64,000 bases of DNA from Flavobacteriaceae bacterium (GCA_947373225.1 CANBWX010000003.1:1-64000); one strand, 5' to 3'. Shown: positions 35,170 to 44,337, counted from the stretch's first letter. Notes: generated by a model from the letters alone, not told the origin. Numbers and translations: made by a program.

Positions 35170-36294
35170 ATGAAAAAAGTATATCTCGATAACGCCTCTA
35201 CTACCCAGCTTCGTCCCGAAGTGATTCAGGAAATGACTAAAATTTTGACCGAAGATTACGGAAATCCGTCGTCTACACATGGTTTTGGTCGAAATGCCAA
35301 AAGTATTTTAGAGCTTTCCAGAAAGTCCATTGCCAAGCAGTTGAATGTTACTGCACAAGAGATTATTTTTACTTCCTGTGGAACCGAAGCTAATAATTGG
35401 ATGCTGCGTTCTGCTGTAAAAGATTTGAAAGTAAAGCGAATTATCACTAGCAAAATAGAGCATCACGCTGTTTTACATACCGTTCAGGCTTTGCAAAAAG
35501 AGTTTGATATTCAGGTAGATTATGTGACGGTCAAGCCAAATGGTGAAATTGACATTACTGATTTAGTCGATTTGCTTTCGCAAGAAACGAAAACTTTGGT
35601 TAGTTTAATGCACGTGAATAACGAAACGGGAACTGTTCTTGATGTAGAAAAAGTAGGTCGAATTTGCCAGCAACATAATGTGCTTTTTCATTCGGATATG
35701 GTGCAGTCTATCGGGAAAACCGAAATAGATTTGCAAACAATTCCAGTTGATTTTATTGCTGCGAGTGCTCATAAATTTCATGGTCCAAAAGGCGTCGGAT
35801 TTGCTTTCGTTCGGAAAAACTCTGGTTTGCAACCGCTGTTTTTTGGTGGCGAACAAGAAAAAGGCTTACGTCCAGGAACCGAAGCTATTCATCAAATTGC
35901 TGGAATGACAAAGGCTTTGGAACTTTCTTATTCCAATTTGAATACCGAAAGAGATTCTATTTCGGATTTAAGGAACTACTTGATTAACCAACTTGAAGTT
36001 GAATTCCCTGCTTTTGTAATCAACGGAAATCAAGATGGTTTTTATACTATTTTGAATGTTTTATTGCCTTTTTCGGATAATAAAACTGCTATGATTTTGT
36101 TTTATTTAGACATGAAAGGAATTGCCGTTTCTCGTGGAAGCGCTTGTCAAAGCGGAAGTATAAAACCTTCTCATGTTTTAATCGAAATGCTTTCGAATGA
36201 GGACTTAAAAAAACCAAGTTTACGTATTTCTTTCAGTCATTATAATACGAAAGAGGACATCGATTTATTAATCGAAGCCTTGAAAAGTATTTAA
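35170..36294 (+). CDS. Cysteine desulfurase (NifS/IscS-type)
   Basis: This PLP enzyme removes sulfur from cysteine as a persulfide for iron-sulfur clusters, thiolated tRNA or other cofactors. The N-terminus VYLDNASTTQLRPEV is diagnostic. HVNNETGT, the PLP lysine in SAHKFHGPKGVGF, and the persulfide cysteine in SRGSACQSGS with its long loop are all present. The 374-residue length with chosen ATG at 35170 is normal; the track start adds eight residues. No scaffold or sulfur acceptor gene is adjacent, so its downstream use is not evident. Confidence 0.93.
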   Translation: MKKVYLDNASTTQLRPEVIQEMTKILTEDYGNPSSTHGFGRNAKSILELSRKSIAKQLNVTAQEIIFTSCGTEANNWMLRSAVKDLKVKRIITSKIEHHAVLHTVQALQKEFDIQVDYVTVKPNGEIDITDLVDLLSQETKTLVSLMHVNNETGTVLDVEKVGRICQQHNVLFHSDMVQSIGKTEIDLQTIPVDFIAASAHKFHGPKGVGFAFVRKNSGLQPLFFGGEQEKGLRPGTEAIHQIAGMTKALELSYSNLNTERDSISDLRNYLINQLEVEFPAFVINGNQDGFYTILNVLLPFSDNKTAMILFYLDMKGIAVSRGSACQSGSIKPSHVLIEMLSNEDLKKPSLRISFSHYNTKEDIDLLIEALKSI

Positions 36295-36342
36295 AATAAG
36301 TTTTTAAAAGTACTAAACTAGTACTGTTTCCGTCGATAGAGT

Positions 36343-37320
36343 CTATTTTTGTTTCTCTTTTGCTTTCTCTTTTTCTAGTTTTCTAAAATAACCCCGAAAC
36401 AAGAAATTGTGTTTCATTGCCTCTAGATTTTCATTCAAACGGAAACTAGCTTGGTTTATATTGGTAATTGTCGAATCTATTTTTGTAACTAATTTTGGGT
36501 CGTTCGATAAGTAATTGATAGCTCCTTTTCCGTCTTTAGCATTTCCGATTGTGGTATTCAAATTCGTAATTACCTTGTTGATTTCTTTAGTTGATTGGTC
36601 TAAATTATTGACTACATTTTTTATTTTATTGGCTACTGCCGTATCTTTAATAACCCCAATAACATTGTCTTTTTTATCTAATGATTGAATGACTTTTTTT
36701 AATTCTGCTATCGATTCTGCAGTACCTTTTCCAGTTGTTTTCAAGTATTTCATGGTTTCTTTCAGGTCCTTTGCCAACAAAGTATCGTTGATCAATGCTC
36801 CGATAGTTCCTTTTCCTTCGTTGATTTGCTTGGTTATTTTTAGTAAATCAAAACTAAGTTTCGAGGTGTTTACATTGGTCACACTCAGGGTATTTAAGAT
36901 ATCTTCGGTACGAACTTTATTCTGCGAACGAATTTTGTCTCCGGGCTCAACAGAGGGTTGTATTCCTTTGCCTGGAAGAATATTTACAATCATGTTTCCC
37001 ACCAATCCATCCGAGCTAATAGTGGCTATAGCATCTTTTTTTATGAAAGGAAAAATAGCTTTATCAATAATCATATCTACCCGAATTATGGTGTCATTAT
37101 CCATTTCTATTCCTAAAACTGTACCTACATTTATTCCGGAATATCGGACATTATTTCCTAATTGTAAGCCATTTACATTATTAAAAACGGCTTCTAAATG
37201 GTTTGTTTTGCCAAACATTTTTTGTTTACTACCAACGAAATAAATTGCCAAAATGAATAGCAATAATCCGATGATTACAAAAAATCCTAGACGGATTTTT
37301 TGTGAGGTTGTTTTTTCCAT
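36343..37320 (-). CDS. MCE-domain substrate-binding protein MlaD-like
   Basis: The 326-residue protein has one N-terminal transmembrane helix (about 10-29) and an MCE domain (about 37-120) with the typical NGLQLGNNVRYSGINVGTVLGI. A long helical or coiled region then extends into the periplasm. MCE proteins form rings that carry lipids between membranes. The gene is the last of mlaE-mlaF-mlaD, seven bases after the ATPase. The start at 37320 (MEKTTSQKIRLG) removes 30 track residues that overlap the upstream gene. The C-terminus ends in a Lys/Glu-rich tail. Confidence 0.9.
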   Translation of the reverse strand: MEKTTSQKIRLGFFVIIGLLLFILAIYFVGSKQKMFGKTNHLEAVFNNVNGLQLGNNVRYSGINVGTVLGIEMDNDTIIRVDMIIDKAIFPFIKKDAIATISSDGLVGNMIVNILPGKGIQPSVEPGDKIRSQNKVRTEDILNTLSVTNVNTSKLSFDLLKITKQINEGKGTIGALINDTLLAKDLKETMKYLKTTGKGTAESIAELKKVIQSLDKKDNVIGVIKDTAVANKIKNVVNNLDQSTKEINKVITNLNTTIGNAKDGKGAINYLSNDPKLVTKIDSTITNINQASFRLNENLEAMKHNFLFRGYFRKLEKEKAKEKQK

Positions 37321-37327
37321 TTTATTA

Positions 37328-38086
37328 TTATTTAAAGAAAGCTTGAACTTGAGGATCTTCAGATGTCGATAATTCTTCAAAAGAACCTTCGACATAATTT
37401 TTGCCATCAACTAATAAAATCATTCGGTTCGAAATTGCTCGTGCGCAATCCACATCATGAGTTATAATAATTGATGAGGTACTGTATTTTTTTTGGATAG
37501 AAACCATTAATAACAAAATTTCTTTTGCCGTTATTGGGTCTAATCCCGTTGTTGGTTCGTCATATAGTATAATCCTAGGTTGTAGGATTAAGGTTCTCGC
37601 AAGAGCAATTCGGCGCTTCATTCCGCCCGAAAGTTCCTCCGGCATCAAATTAATCGTGTGGGCTAAGCCAACGTTCTCTAAAGCTTCCATCACTAATGGA
37701 GTGGTGTCTTTTATTCTTCCAAATTTCTTGGTATGACGCCTCAACGGAAATTCTAAATTTTCTCTAACGGTCATCGAATCATAAAGCGCACTTCCTTGAA
37801 ATAAGAATCCAACTTCGGTTCTTAGTTCGTCTAATTCCTCGTGATCTAGTGCGCTAATGTCTTTACCCATCACTATTATTGAACCGCTATCTGGTTGTTC
37901 TAGACCAATTAAGCATTTTATCATTACCGATTTTCCAGATCCTGATTTCCCCATGATAACCAAGTTTTCTTCTTCGACCAGTTTCATATTAAAACCATTT
38001 AGGACATGATTATTGCCATAACTTTTTTTTAAGTCCTTGATTTCTATAACTGTTTCCGGATTTTTTTCAAAAGTTTCCATAATCAT
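37328..38086 (-). CDS. MlaF-like lipid-transport ABC ATPase
   Basis: The 252-residue ABC ATPase powers the MlaE permease. It shows Walker A GKSGSGKS, a Q-loop (VGFLFQGSALYDSMTV), the signature LSGGMKRRIALART, Walker B IILYDEPTTGLDP and the H-loop histidine in IIITHDVD. The SALYDSMTV text is typical of MlaF. Its ATG overlaps the mlaE stop by four bases (ATGA), so translation is coupled. The second ATG, two codons on, is an equally good start. Confidence 0.94.
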   Translation of the reverse strand: MIMETFEKNPETVIEIKDLKKSYGNNHVLNGFNMKLVEEENLVIMGKSGSGKSVMIKCLIGLEQPDSGSIIVMGKDISALDHEELDELRTEVGFLFQGSALYDSMTVRENLEFPLRRHTKKFGRIKDTTPLVMEALENVGLAHTINLMPEELSGGMKRRIALARTLILQPRIILYDEPTTGLDPITAKEILLLMVSIQKKYSTSSIIITHDVDCARAISNRMILLVDGKNYVEGSFEELSTSEDPQVQAFFK

Positions 38087-38865
38087 AAATTATAAAATAT
38101 ATTAGTGACAAAAACGGCAATAAAATCGATTATAAATAAAAGCACCGATGTAAAAACAACCGCAGAATTTGCTGCGAGACCAACACCAGCAGTGCCTTTG
38201 CTACAATTATATCCTTTATAACAACCTACTAATCCTATGGCAAAGCCAAAAAAGAACGTTTTTATTGTTGCTGGTATTAAATCGCCAAACTCCAACGTAT
38301 CAAAAACCTGATTAAAATATAATAAATAAGAAACACTTCCTTTTACATTTTCAACCATGGCAGATCCAAAAATAGCAATGGCATCACCAAAAATCACTAA
38401 AATTGGAATCATGAATGTTGTGGCTAAAATCCGTGTCACAACTAGATATTTCAAAGGATTTGTTCCCGAAACCTCCATGGCGTCAATTTGTTCGGTTACA
38501 CGCATAGAACCTAATTCTGCGCCAATTCCTGAACCAATACGTCCGGCGCAAATTAAAGCTGTAATTATGGGGCCTATTTCCCTAATGATGGAAATACTTA
38601 CCATTCTAGGCATCCAAGAAACAGCACCAAAATCTAATAATGTAGGACGTGATTGTAAGGTAAAAACTAATCCGATGATAAATCCTGTGATAGATACCAA
38701 TAATAAAGAACGGTTTCCTATATAAAAACATTGACGTATAAATTCCCTAAATTCAAAAGGACGTTTGAAAGTTTCCTTAAAAAAACGACCTGCAAAATAG
38801 GAGAGATCTCCTAGTTCTACTAAAAAAGACTTTAATATTTCGATTATTTTATAAATAGCATCCAT
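38083..38865 (-). CDS. MlaE-family ABC permease
   Basis: The 260-residue integral membrane protein is the permease of an MCE-type lipid transporter. It has about five hydrophobic segments and the family text VSITGFIIGLVFTLQSRPTL. A later conserved stretch includes REIGPIITALICAGRIGSGIGAELGSMRVTEQIDAM. With MlaF and MlaD it should move phospholipids between the inner membrane and the periplasm to maintain outer-membrane asymmetry. It heads the minus-strand operon mlaE-mlaF-mlaD. Direction of lipid flow cannot be told from sequence. Confidence 0.94.
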   Translation of the reverse strand: MDAIYKIIEILKSFLVELGDLSYFAGRFFKETFKRPFEFREFIRQCFYIGNRSLLLVSITGFIIGLVFTLQSRPTLLDFGAVSWMPRMVSISIIREIGPIITALICAGRIGSGIGAELGSMRVTEQIDAMEVSGTNPLKYLVVTRILATTFMIPILVIFGDAIAIFGSAMVENVKGSVSYLLYFNQVFDTLEFGDLIPATIKTFFFGFAIGLVGCYKGYNCSKGTAGVGLAANSAVVFTSVLLFIIDFIAVFVTNIFYNL

Positions 38866-38902
38866 TATATTTTAGAGATATTCTTTTAAAAATGGGGTTA
38901 AT

Positions 38903-38910
38903 CAAATGTA
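38903..38910 (-). promoter_or_regulatory. -7 element for the mla operon
   Basis: On the minus strand TACATTTG matches TAnnTTTG, 38 bases before the mlaE ATG. A CTG 19 bases upstream is an imperfect -33 element. The rest of the 250-base interval to dnaJ is AT-rich with no gene that I can support. Confidence 0.45.
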
Positions 38911-39118
38911 CAATTAATCTATTGATAATCAGATTATAAACCTGTAGTTAACTTGTCTTTTGTATTTATATCAATAAAATTGCGTAATTATATTTTGTTC
39001 TTAAAACGGACTTTCAATTTTTTTTTATTAATTATTTGCTGTTTAAAAGAATGTATTTCATTAAATATCTTAAAATCAGTATTATTATGGTTTTGTGTTA
39101 ATGAGATTTTTAATAAAA

Positions 39119-40015
39119 TTAGGTTTTTTTTATCTGGACAAGTTCTTCAAATAATTCTTTTTCTTTTTCGCTAAGATTGGTGGGTATAATTATTTGATAG
39201 GTGATGTATAAATCACCAAAATGTCCTTCTTTTTTATAAATAGGAAATCCTTTTCCTTTTAGCTTTACTTTAGTACCATTCTGAGTTCCCGGTATAATTT
39301 TTAGTTTTACTTTTCCGTCAAAAGTATCTACGGTTATTTCTCCACCCAAAATAGCGCTGTATAAATCTAAATCGATTGTTGAATAAAGATTGGTTTTCTC
39401 CAATTTGAATTTAGTGCGATTTTCGATGGTGAAAGTAATATACAAATCTCCTTTTGCACCACCATTTATGCTTTCGCCTCCAAGTCCGTTAATTTTTATT
39501 TGCTGACCATTTTCGACACCGGCAGGAATAGTAAGCCGAATTTTTTTTCCGTTTATGGTTAATTCCCGTTTTTCGGTTGTGTAAACGTCTTTTAAATCAA
39601 GATGCAATTCGGCATGAAAATCTTCACCTTTCGATTGTCTATTATTAGTTCTTCCTCGTGCCGAACGACCTCCAAACATAGATTCAAAAAAATCAGAATA
39701 ATCGCCACCGCCCGAAAATCCTCCGAAACCTCCTTGCTGATCGCCACCATAAGATTGTCTTTGCTGTTTAGATTGCTCAAATTCTTCGGAATGTTTCCAG
39801 TTTTCGCCATATTGATCGTATTTTTTTCGATTCTCAGGATGGCTCAAAACCTCATTGGCTTCATTTATTTCCTTGAATTTTATTTCGGCTTCTTTATCAT
39901 CGGGGTTGAGGTCAGGATGATACGTTCGCGCCATTTTTCGGTATGCTTTTTTTATCTCGGTTTCCGTTGCACTTTTCTCAATTCCTAATACTTTGTAATA
40001 GTCTATAAACGCCAT
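39119..40015 (-). CDS. DnaJ-family co-chaperone, CbpA-like (no zinc finger)
   Basis: The 298-residue protein is a type-II J-protein. The J domain (1-70) carries the HPD motif at 33-35 that stimulates DnaK ATPase. A Gly/Phe/Gln-rich linker (about 85-130, GGDQQGGFGGFSGGGD) follows. Two C-terminal beta-sandwich substrate domains hold LTIPAGVENGQQIKINGLG and KLKIIPGTQNGTKVKLKGKG. The cysteine-rich zinc region of true DnaJ is missing, which places it with CbpA. It probably assists DnaK in refolding. No dnaK or chaperone-modulator gene (cbpM) is adjacent. Confidence 0.92.
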   Translation of the reverse strand: MAFIDYYKVLGIEKSATETEIKKAYRKMARTYHPDLNPDDKEAEIKFKEINEANEVLSHPENRKKYDQYGENWKHSEEFEQSKQQRQSYGGDQQGGFGGFSGGGDYSDFFESMFGGRSARGRTNNRQSKGEDFHAELHLDLKDVYTTEKRELTINGKKIRLTIPAGVENGQQIKINGLGGESINGGAKGDLYITFTIENRTKFKLEKTNLYSTIDLDLYSAILGGEITVDTFDGKVKLKIIPGTQNGTKVKLKGKGFPIYKKEGHFGDLYITYQIIIPTNLSEKEKELFEELVQIKKT

Positions 40016-40356
40016 TTTATGTTGTTTTTTTTAGATTGTGTTTACGTGATTTATTTTTTTTGATAGCTGAATTATAGTAACTAATTCTCTCTATCAAATT
40101 TAATCATTTTTTCCGTGCTAAAAAAGTAATAAAGTATTTTATTACAGCAGTTTATGTCTTTGTCTATCCCAATTAATAGCTTGTGTAAATGAGTTTTATA
40201 ATAAAATTTCATGAATCGTTTATGAGACAAAAAAGTGATTATTATTTTGATTATTCGTTTCATCCAATACGAATACCAATTGATTAATTTTGAGGATAAT
40301 CCATCTGTTGTGTTTTTTGGATTTAATCTAATTGTATCAAGGTGTATAAGTGTGTT
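40016..40356. other. AT-rich intergenic region, no supported gene
   Basis: This 341-base stretch lies between two minus-strand genes. Only a 60-codon ORF of low-complexity, lysine and isoleucine-rich sequence is present, and I do not think it is coding. I see no terminator hairpin of note. Confidence 0.5.
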
Positions 40357-41157
40357 TTACAAACTATTTTTTAATGCTTTTTCGAGGTCGTGAATTGGTT
40401 TTAAGGAAACTTCAGATCCACTTTCTCCATTATGCTTATAATCAAACGGATCATCAAGGTCTTCGATTAGTAAAAACATATACGAAATTAAAAAGGTGAC
40501 GACCAAAGTAAAAAATAGGGAAGTATCAAAAGGGGTCATTTTAATAATAAGAAGGCAAATTCCGATGACAATTCCCATGGCTTCTAGGATTGCATAGGCC
40601 GAAATAACAAAATCAGTATCTCTAATGGTATCAATTCTCAATAGCATTTTTCGAAGATTTACCTGTTCGTTTTTCATTTTTATAATATAGGGTACAGGAA
40701 CTCCTTCATTTTCAAATTCTATAAAAAACTGATTCATATCACTAATTTTGATTAACATTGATGCTGTTTTTTCCTCTTTGTAAAACCATTTTAAAATAGA
40801 ATCAACAAATGGTTTCTGAAACTCAATAAAATCAAGTGCTGTAGTTGAGTTTTTGGTTTTATGAATGGTATAAGAATCATCTAATAATGTTTTTATTGAT
40901 GCTGAAATTTCACTTGGTAATTTCTCACTTTCTTTATAATCCGAAAGAACGCCACTTATTAAAAATCCTATCAAGAATATTGTTCCTGCGACTAAACTTG
41001 TGAAAAGTGCATTTATTTCTAGAATTTCAAGTCCGTAATAATGAGAGGTGATTTTTAATAATGCAACTAAAATTAATAACGGAGTAATTTTAATTGCAAT
41101 GTACCATTTTTGCCAAATTTTTCGAGTAGATTTTTTTATTACTTCTTTAGGTTTCAT
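40357..41157 (-). CDS. Bestrophin-like/DUF4239-like membrane protein
   Basis: I recognise this protein only loosely. With the ATG at 41157 it has 267 residues and four hydrophobic helices in two pairs (about 20-36 and 47-68, then about 190-210 and 217-235). A soluble helical domain of about 110 residues lies between the pairs. The ending FLLIEDLDDPFDYKHNGESG recalls the conserved D-rich DPF motif at the end of the last helix in bestrophin-like DUF4239 proteins. An anion channel role is possible but unproven. It lies downstream of tpiA but is separated by a terminator. Confidence 0.55.
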   Translation of the reverse strand: MKPKEVIKKSTRKIWQKWYIAIKITPLLILVALLKITSHYYGLEILEINALFTSLVAGTIFLIGFLISGVLSDYKESEKLPSEISASIKTLLDDSYTIHKTKNSTTALDFIEFQKPFVDSILKWFYKEEKTASMLIKISDMNQFFIEFENEGVPVPYIIKMKNEQVNLRKMLLRIDTIRDTDFVISAYAILEAMGIVIGICLLIIKMTPFDTSLFFTLVVTFLISYMFLLIEDLDDPFDYKHNGESGSEVSLKPIHDLEKALKNSL

Positions 41158-41239
41158 ATCTCTTTGAATTATTTCATTTTGAAGAGATAATTTCAAAATG
41201 AATTCGTTAATTATTGATAAATTTAATAAAAAAAATAAA

Positions 41240-41273
41240 AATCCTCAATCACATTTTTTTGCAATTGAGGATT
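41240..41273 (-). terminator. Terminator after tpiA
   Basis: On the minus strand AATCCTCAAT pairs with ATTGAGGATT, followed by TTTATTTTTTTT. The stem of ten pairs ends the tpiA-containing operon. Confidence 0.88.
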
Positions 41274-41306
41274 CTATTTATAAAGTTTCTAAAACTTAAA
41301 AAGGTA

Positions 41307-42059
41307 TTAAATAGCGGTTACAATTGCTACGAAATCGGCTGCATTAAGCGCTGCACCACCTATTAATCCACCGTCAACATCTGGTTTAGAGAATATCTCT
41401 TTTGCATTATCTGGTTTTACACTTCCACCATAAAGGATCGAAACATCTTCGGCGATATCACTTCCAAAAGCTTTACGAACCGTTTCTCTGATGAATTCGT
41501 GCATATCTTGAGCTTGTTCTGGACTTGCAGTTTCACCAGTTCCAATTGCCCAAACTGGCTCATAAGCCAAAACAATTTTTTCCCAATCTTTAGCTTCAAT
41601 ATGAAATAATCCGTCTCTCAATTGGTTTTCAACAATATTGAAATGATTTTTAGATTGACGATCTTTCAATTCTTCTCCAAAACAAAAGATAACGGTCATG
41701 TCATGTTTCAAAGCAGTATCTACTTTGTTGGCAATCAAAGCATCACTTTCGTGAAAAATAGCTCTGCGTTCAGAGTGACCAAGAATCACAGTGTTTATTG
41801 CAATACCTTTCAACATATCAGCTGAAATTTCACCTGTGTAAGCGCCACTTTCTGCTTGGTGCATATTTTGTGCAGCAACTTGTATTTTTGTGTTTTTTAA
41901 TTGGTCTACTGCCGAAGCTAGGTTTACAAATGTAGGCGCAACGATAACTTGCGTGTCACCTCCAGTTGGAATTTGAGCAATCAATTCGTTTAATAATACT
42001 TTAGTTTGCTCTGCATTTTTGTTCATTTTCCAGTTTCCTGCTACAATTTTTTTTCTCAT
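41307..42059 (-). CDS. tpiA: Triose-phosphate isomerase
   Basis: TpiA interconverts dihydroxyacetone phosphate and glyceraldehyde 3-phosphate in glycolysis. The 250-residue TIM barrel has the substrate-binding N and K of AGNWKMN (K11), the catalytic histidine in GHSERR, the catalytic glutamate in AYEPVWAIGTG and the phosphate-binding YGGSVKPDN. Everything is canonical. It is downstream of a TlpA-like and a BT_3928-like gene on the same strand, a linkage I recall in other Bacteroidota. A terminator lies 35 bases after it. Confidence 0.98.
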   Translation of the reverse strand: MRKKIVAGNWKMNKNAEQTKVLLNELIAQIPTGGDTQVIVAPTFVNLASAVDQLKNTKIQVAAQNMHQAESGAYTGEISADMLKGIAINTVILGHSERRAIFHESDALIANKVDTALKHDMTVIFCFGEELKDRQSKNHFNIVENQLRDGLFHIEAKDWEKIVLAYEPVWAIGTGETASPEQAQDMHEFIRETVRKAFGSDIAEDVSILYGGSVKPDNAKEIFSKPDVDGGLIGGAALNAADFVAIVTAI

Positions 42060-42099
42060 TTTGGTTGTGTTTGTAATTTGATAATTCTATTTCTAATTT

Positions 42100-42597
42100 C
42101 TATTTGTTCAATTTTTTTAAAGTGGTATTTATCATTTCAAAGTCGGTTTCAATAGCTCTGTAAAGTACTATTTTACCGGTTTTGTCAATGATAATATACC
42201 TCGGAATCCAATCTAAATCTATTGCTTTTCCAAAAATGCCTTTCATTCCATCATTGGCCATAAAATGATCGCCTTTGAGTTCGTGTTTTTCAATTCCTAA
42301 TTTCCATTTTTCGGCGGTTTTATCCATCGAAAGGAATAAATAAGCGACATTAGGATTATTGGCTTGCAACTCTTTTATTTTTGGCATTGCTTTTACACAA
42401 TCGCCACACCACGAAGCCCAAACTTCGATAACGAGGGGTTTTCCTTTGTATTTTTTCAAAATATCTTGAAAAGCAACTTGTTTTCCGTCAGTTGCTAATA
42501 AGGTTTGGGACAAAGCTTCTTTTGAAAACGATGTTTTTTGTGCATGCGAACAAGATAAACTCACAATAGCGACAAGCAAAACAAGTATATTTTTCAT
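42100..42597 (-). CDS. TlpA-like thiol-disulfide protein, lipoprotein
   Basis: The 165-residue protein has a thioredoxin fold with active site WCGDC (C64 and C67). The signal sequence ends in a lipobox-like SLSC (cysteine 16), so it should be a periplasm-facing lipoprotein. The conserved cis-proline appears to be in DLDWIPRYIIID. It likely reduces or isomerises disulfides of exported proteins. Its gene sits 27 bases after the BT_3928-like gene and may have a promoter of its own inside that gap. Confidence 0.88.
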   Translation of the reverse strand: MKNILVLLVAIVSLSCSHAQKTSFSKEALSQTLLATDGKQVAFQDILKKYKGKPLVIEVWASWCGDCVKAMPKIKELQANNPNVAYLFLSMDKTAEKWKLGIEKHELKGDHFMANDGMKGIFGKAIDLDWIPRYIIIDKTGKIVLYRAIETDFEMINTTLKKLNK

Positions 42598-42613
42598 TTT
42601 TTAAAATTTTTGG

Positions 42614-42621
42614 CAAAGTTA
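42614..42621 (-). promoter_or_regulatory. Possible internal promoter for the TlpA-like gene
   Basis: TAACTTTG on the minus strand matches TAnnTTTG and lies 16 bases before the TlpA-like ATG. The nearest TTG is 24 bases upstream, slightly too far. Confidence 0.4.
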
Positions 42622-42624
42622 CAT

Positions 42625-43737
42625 TTAATAAGTAGGATTCAGATTCAATTTGTCAAGATCATTATAATGTACCTTTTGAATTATTGTTCCATAATGCAAA
42701 ATTACGAAACTTGGATTGGCTCTTTCTATTGTTTTTAGTGGCGTTGCATCGCAAAATAGGAAATCAAAAGTGAAACCATATTTCTTTTTCACATTGGCAA
42801 TATCTTCTTTTGAGGAACCTGTTAGAACCGCAACATAATAACCATTTGTCAAAGCTTGTTTGTATAATTTATTGATTTTCTGCAGGCCTACTGGATTTGC
42901 TTTTTCTAAATCATAAGCGACAATTAGCAATGATTTTTCTTTAGAAAAAATTTGTTGTGTGTTATCATTTCCATCTAATTCAAGTTTGAAATCATGAATA
43001 GGAGGGAGGTAACCTTGAACAAGAACTTTGTCTTTTCGGTCAACAAATTTGGCTCCAGCCGGAAGCGCGCCTAAATCTTTTTCTTTAAATTCTTTGTTTA
43101 CGCCATTTACATTATAAATAAATACCATTTCAACAACGCTTTTTGGCGCATTATCCGGAATTTCCATAGCAGTTTTAATATTTGTACCTACTTTATAAGG
43201 TCTAAAATCGACTATTGGCAAATGATTTAAAACCCAATATCCCATAAAGGAACACAAAACAACGCTTAGAATAGCCAACGCATTTTGAATAGAATTCGGA
43301 AACAAAGGTTTTATCAATTTTTTGTTAAAAAACAAAATAAGGATGAAAAATAATAAAATAATATCTTTCGAAAAGGATTGCCAAGGCGTTAAATGCAATG
43401 CGTCACCAAAACAACCACAGTCTTTTACGACATCAAAATAAGCCGAATAAAAGGTTAAGAAAGTGAACATTATAATCAAAAGCAACAAACTCCAAATCGT
43501 CAATTTTGATTTGTAACCAATGAGTAACATGACTCCCAAAACTACTTCGAGAATTACCAAAAACAAAGCAATTGCCAGCGAAAATGGAACGAAAAAAGGC
43601 ATATTAAAAACAGGTTCACTGAAATATTCTTCCAGTTTATAGGAGAAACCTAAAGGATCATTCAGTTTTATTAAACCTGAAATGATGAATAAAATTCCAA
43701 CGAATAATCGGGAGAATTGTGTGATGATGTTTTTCAT
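42625..43737 (-). CDS. BT_3928-like DoxX/MauE membrane protein with thioredoxin-like C-terminus
   Basis: The 370-residue protein has about five transmembrane helices in its first half, as in DoxX/MauE proteins, including LFVGILFIISGLIKL near the start. The cysteine motif KDCGCFGDALHLTPWQ between helices three and four is the MauE-type signature. The second half (about 185-370) looks like an AhpC/TlpA thioredoxin fold (SLLIVAYDLEKAN, YYVAVLTGSSKEDI) but lacks a visible CxxC active site. A role in passing electrons or managing disulfides across the membrane is inferred, supported by the TlpA-like neighbour. Confidence 0.82.
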   Translation of the reverse strand: MKNIITQFSRLFVGILFIISGLIKLNDPLGFSYKLEEYFSEPVFNMPFFVPFSLAIALFLVILEVVLGVMLLIGYKSKLTIWSLLLLIIMFTFLTFYSAYFDVVKDCGCFGDALHLTPWQSFSKDIILLFFILILFFNKKLIKPLFPNSIQNALAILSVVLCSFMGYWVLNHLPIVDFRPYKVGTNIKTAMEIPDNAPKSVVEMVFIYNVNGVNKEFKEKDLGALPAGAKFVDRKDKVLVQGYLPPIHDFKLELDGNDNTQQIFSKEKSLLIVAYDLEKANPVGLQKINKLYKQALTNGYYVAVLTGSSKEDIANVKKKYGFTFDFLFCDATPLKTIERANPSFVILHYGTIIQKVHYNDLDKLNLNPTY

Positions 43738-43785
43738 TTTTTTTTCGATTTTCGAATTTATTTGAAATTTGTTTTTTGCTATTTG

Positions 43786-44328
43786 TTATTTTACATTCTT
43801 CATTAATATCAATGCAAAAACGGCATAATTGATCATATCCTGATAATTAGCGTCAATGCCTTCTGAGACCAATGTTTTTCCTTTATTATCCTCAATTTGT
43901 TTTACACGAAGTAATTTTTGTAAGATTATATCTGTCAAGGAACTCACTCGCATTTCGCGCCAAGCCTCGCCATAATCATGGTTTTTATTTTCCATTAATT
44001 CTTTGGTCAGCTTGATTTTAGCATCATATAATTGCGTTGCTTGATCTACATTCAAATCGGGTTGATCGACAACTCCAAGTTGTAATTGGATCAAAGCCAT
44101 AAGCGAATAATTGATGATTCCGATGAATTCGCCAGTTTCATCTTCGTCTATTTTTCGAACCTCATTTTCCTGTAAACTTCTTATTCTTTGGGCTTTGATA
44201 AAGATTTGATCCGTCAAAGAGGGTAATCTTAAAATGCGCCAAGCGCTGCCGTAATCTTTCATTTTATTGACGAAAAGGGTACGACAAATCGCAATCACCT
44301 TATCATATTCCTGTGAAGTAATGTTCAT
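43786..44328 (-). CDS. DUF1599 family protein
   Basis: The 180-residue protein matches DUF1599, which contains two copies of a similar helical unit. The first has KMKDYGSAWRILRLPSLTDQI and the second NKNHDYGEAWREMRVSSLTDII. Between them are FIGIINYSLMALIQL and MINYAVFALILM. The repeated D-Y-G-x-A-W-R motif looks like the core of a conserved site. Function is not known; an all-alpha nucleotide-hydrolase-like fold has been suggested for similar repeats, which I cannot confirm. It heads the operon running to tpiA. Confidence 0.88.
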   Translation of the reverse strand: MNITSQEYDKVIAICRTLFVNKMKDYGSAWRILRLPSLTDQIFIKAQRIRSLQENEVRKIDEDETGEFIGIINYSLMALIQLQLGVVDQPDLNVDQATQLYDAKIKLTKELMENKNHDYGEAWREMRVSSLTDIILQKLLRVKQIEDNKGKTLVSEGIDANYQDMINYAVFALILMKNVK

Positions 44329-44337
44329 TTATTGATG

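Noticed and set aside
36689-37243. 184-codon plus-strand ORF opposite the mlaD-like gene
   Set aside because: Antisense to a clear MCE-domain gene; sequence is low-complexity Ser/Phe/Pro with no recognisable fold.
40081-40263. 60-codon minus-strand ORF upstream of the bestrophin-like gene region
   Set aside because: Composition is the Lys/Ile/Phe-rich output of AT-rich DNA, with no promoter or family resemblance.
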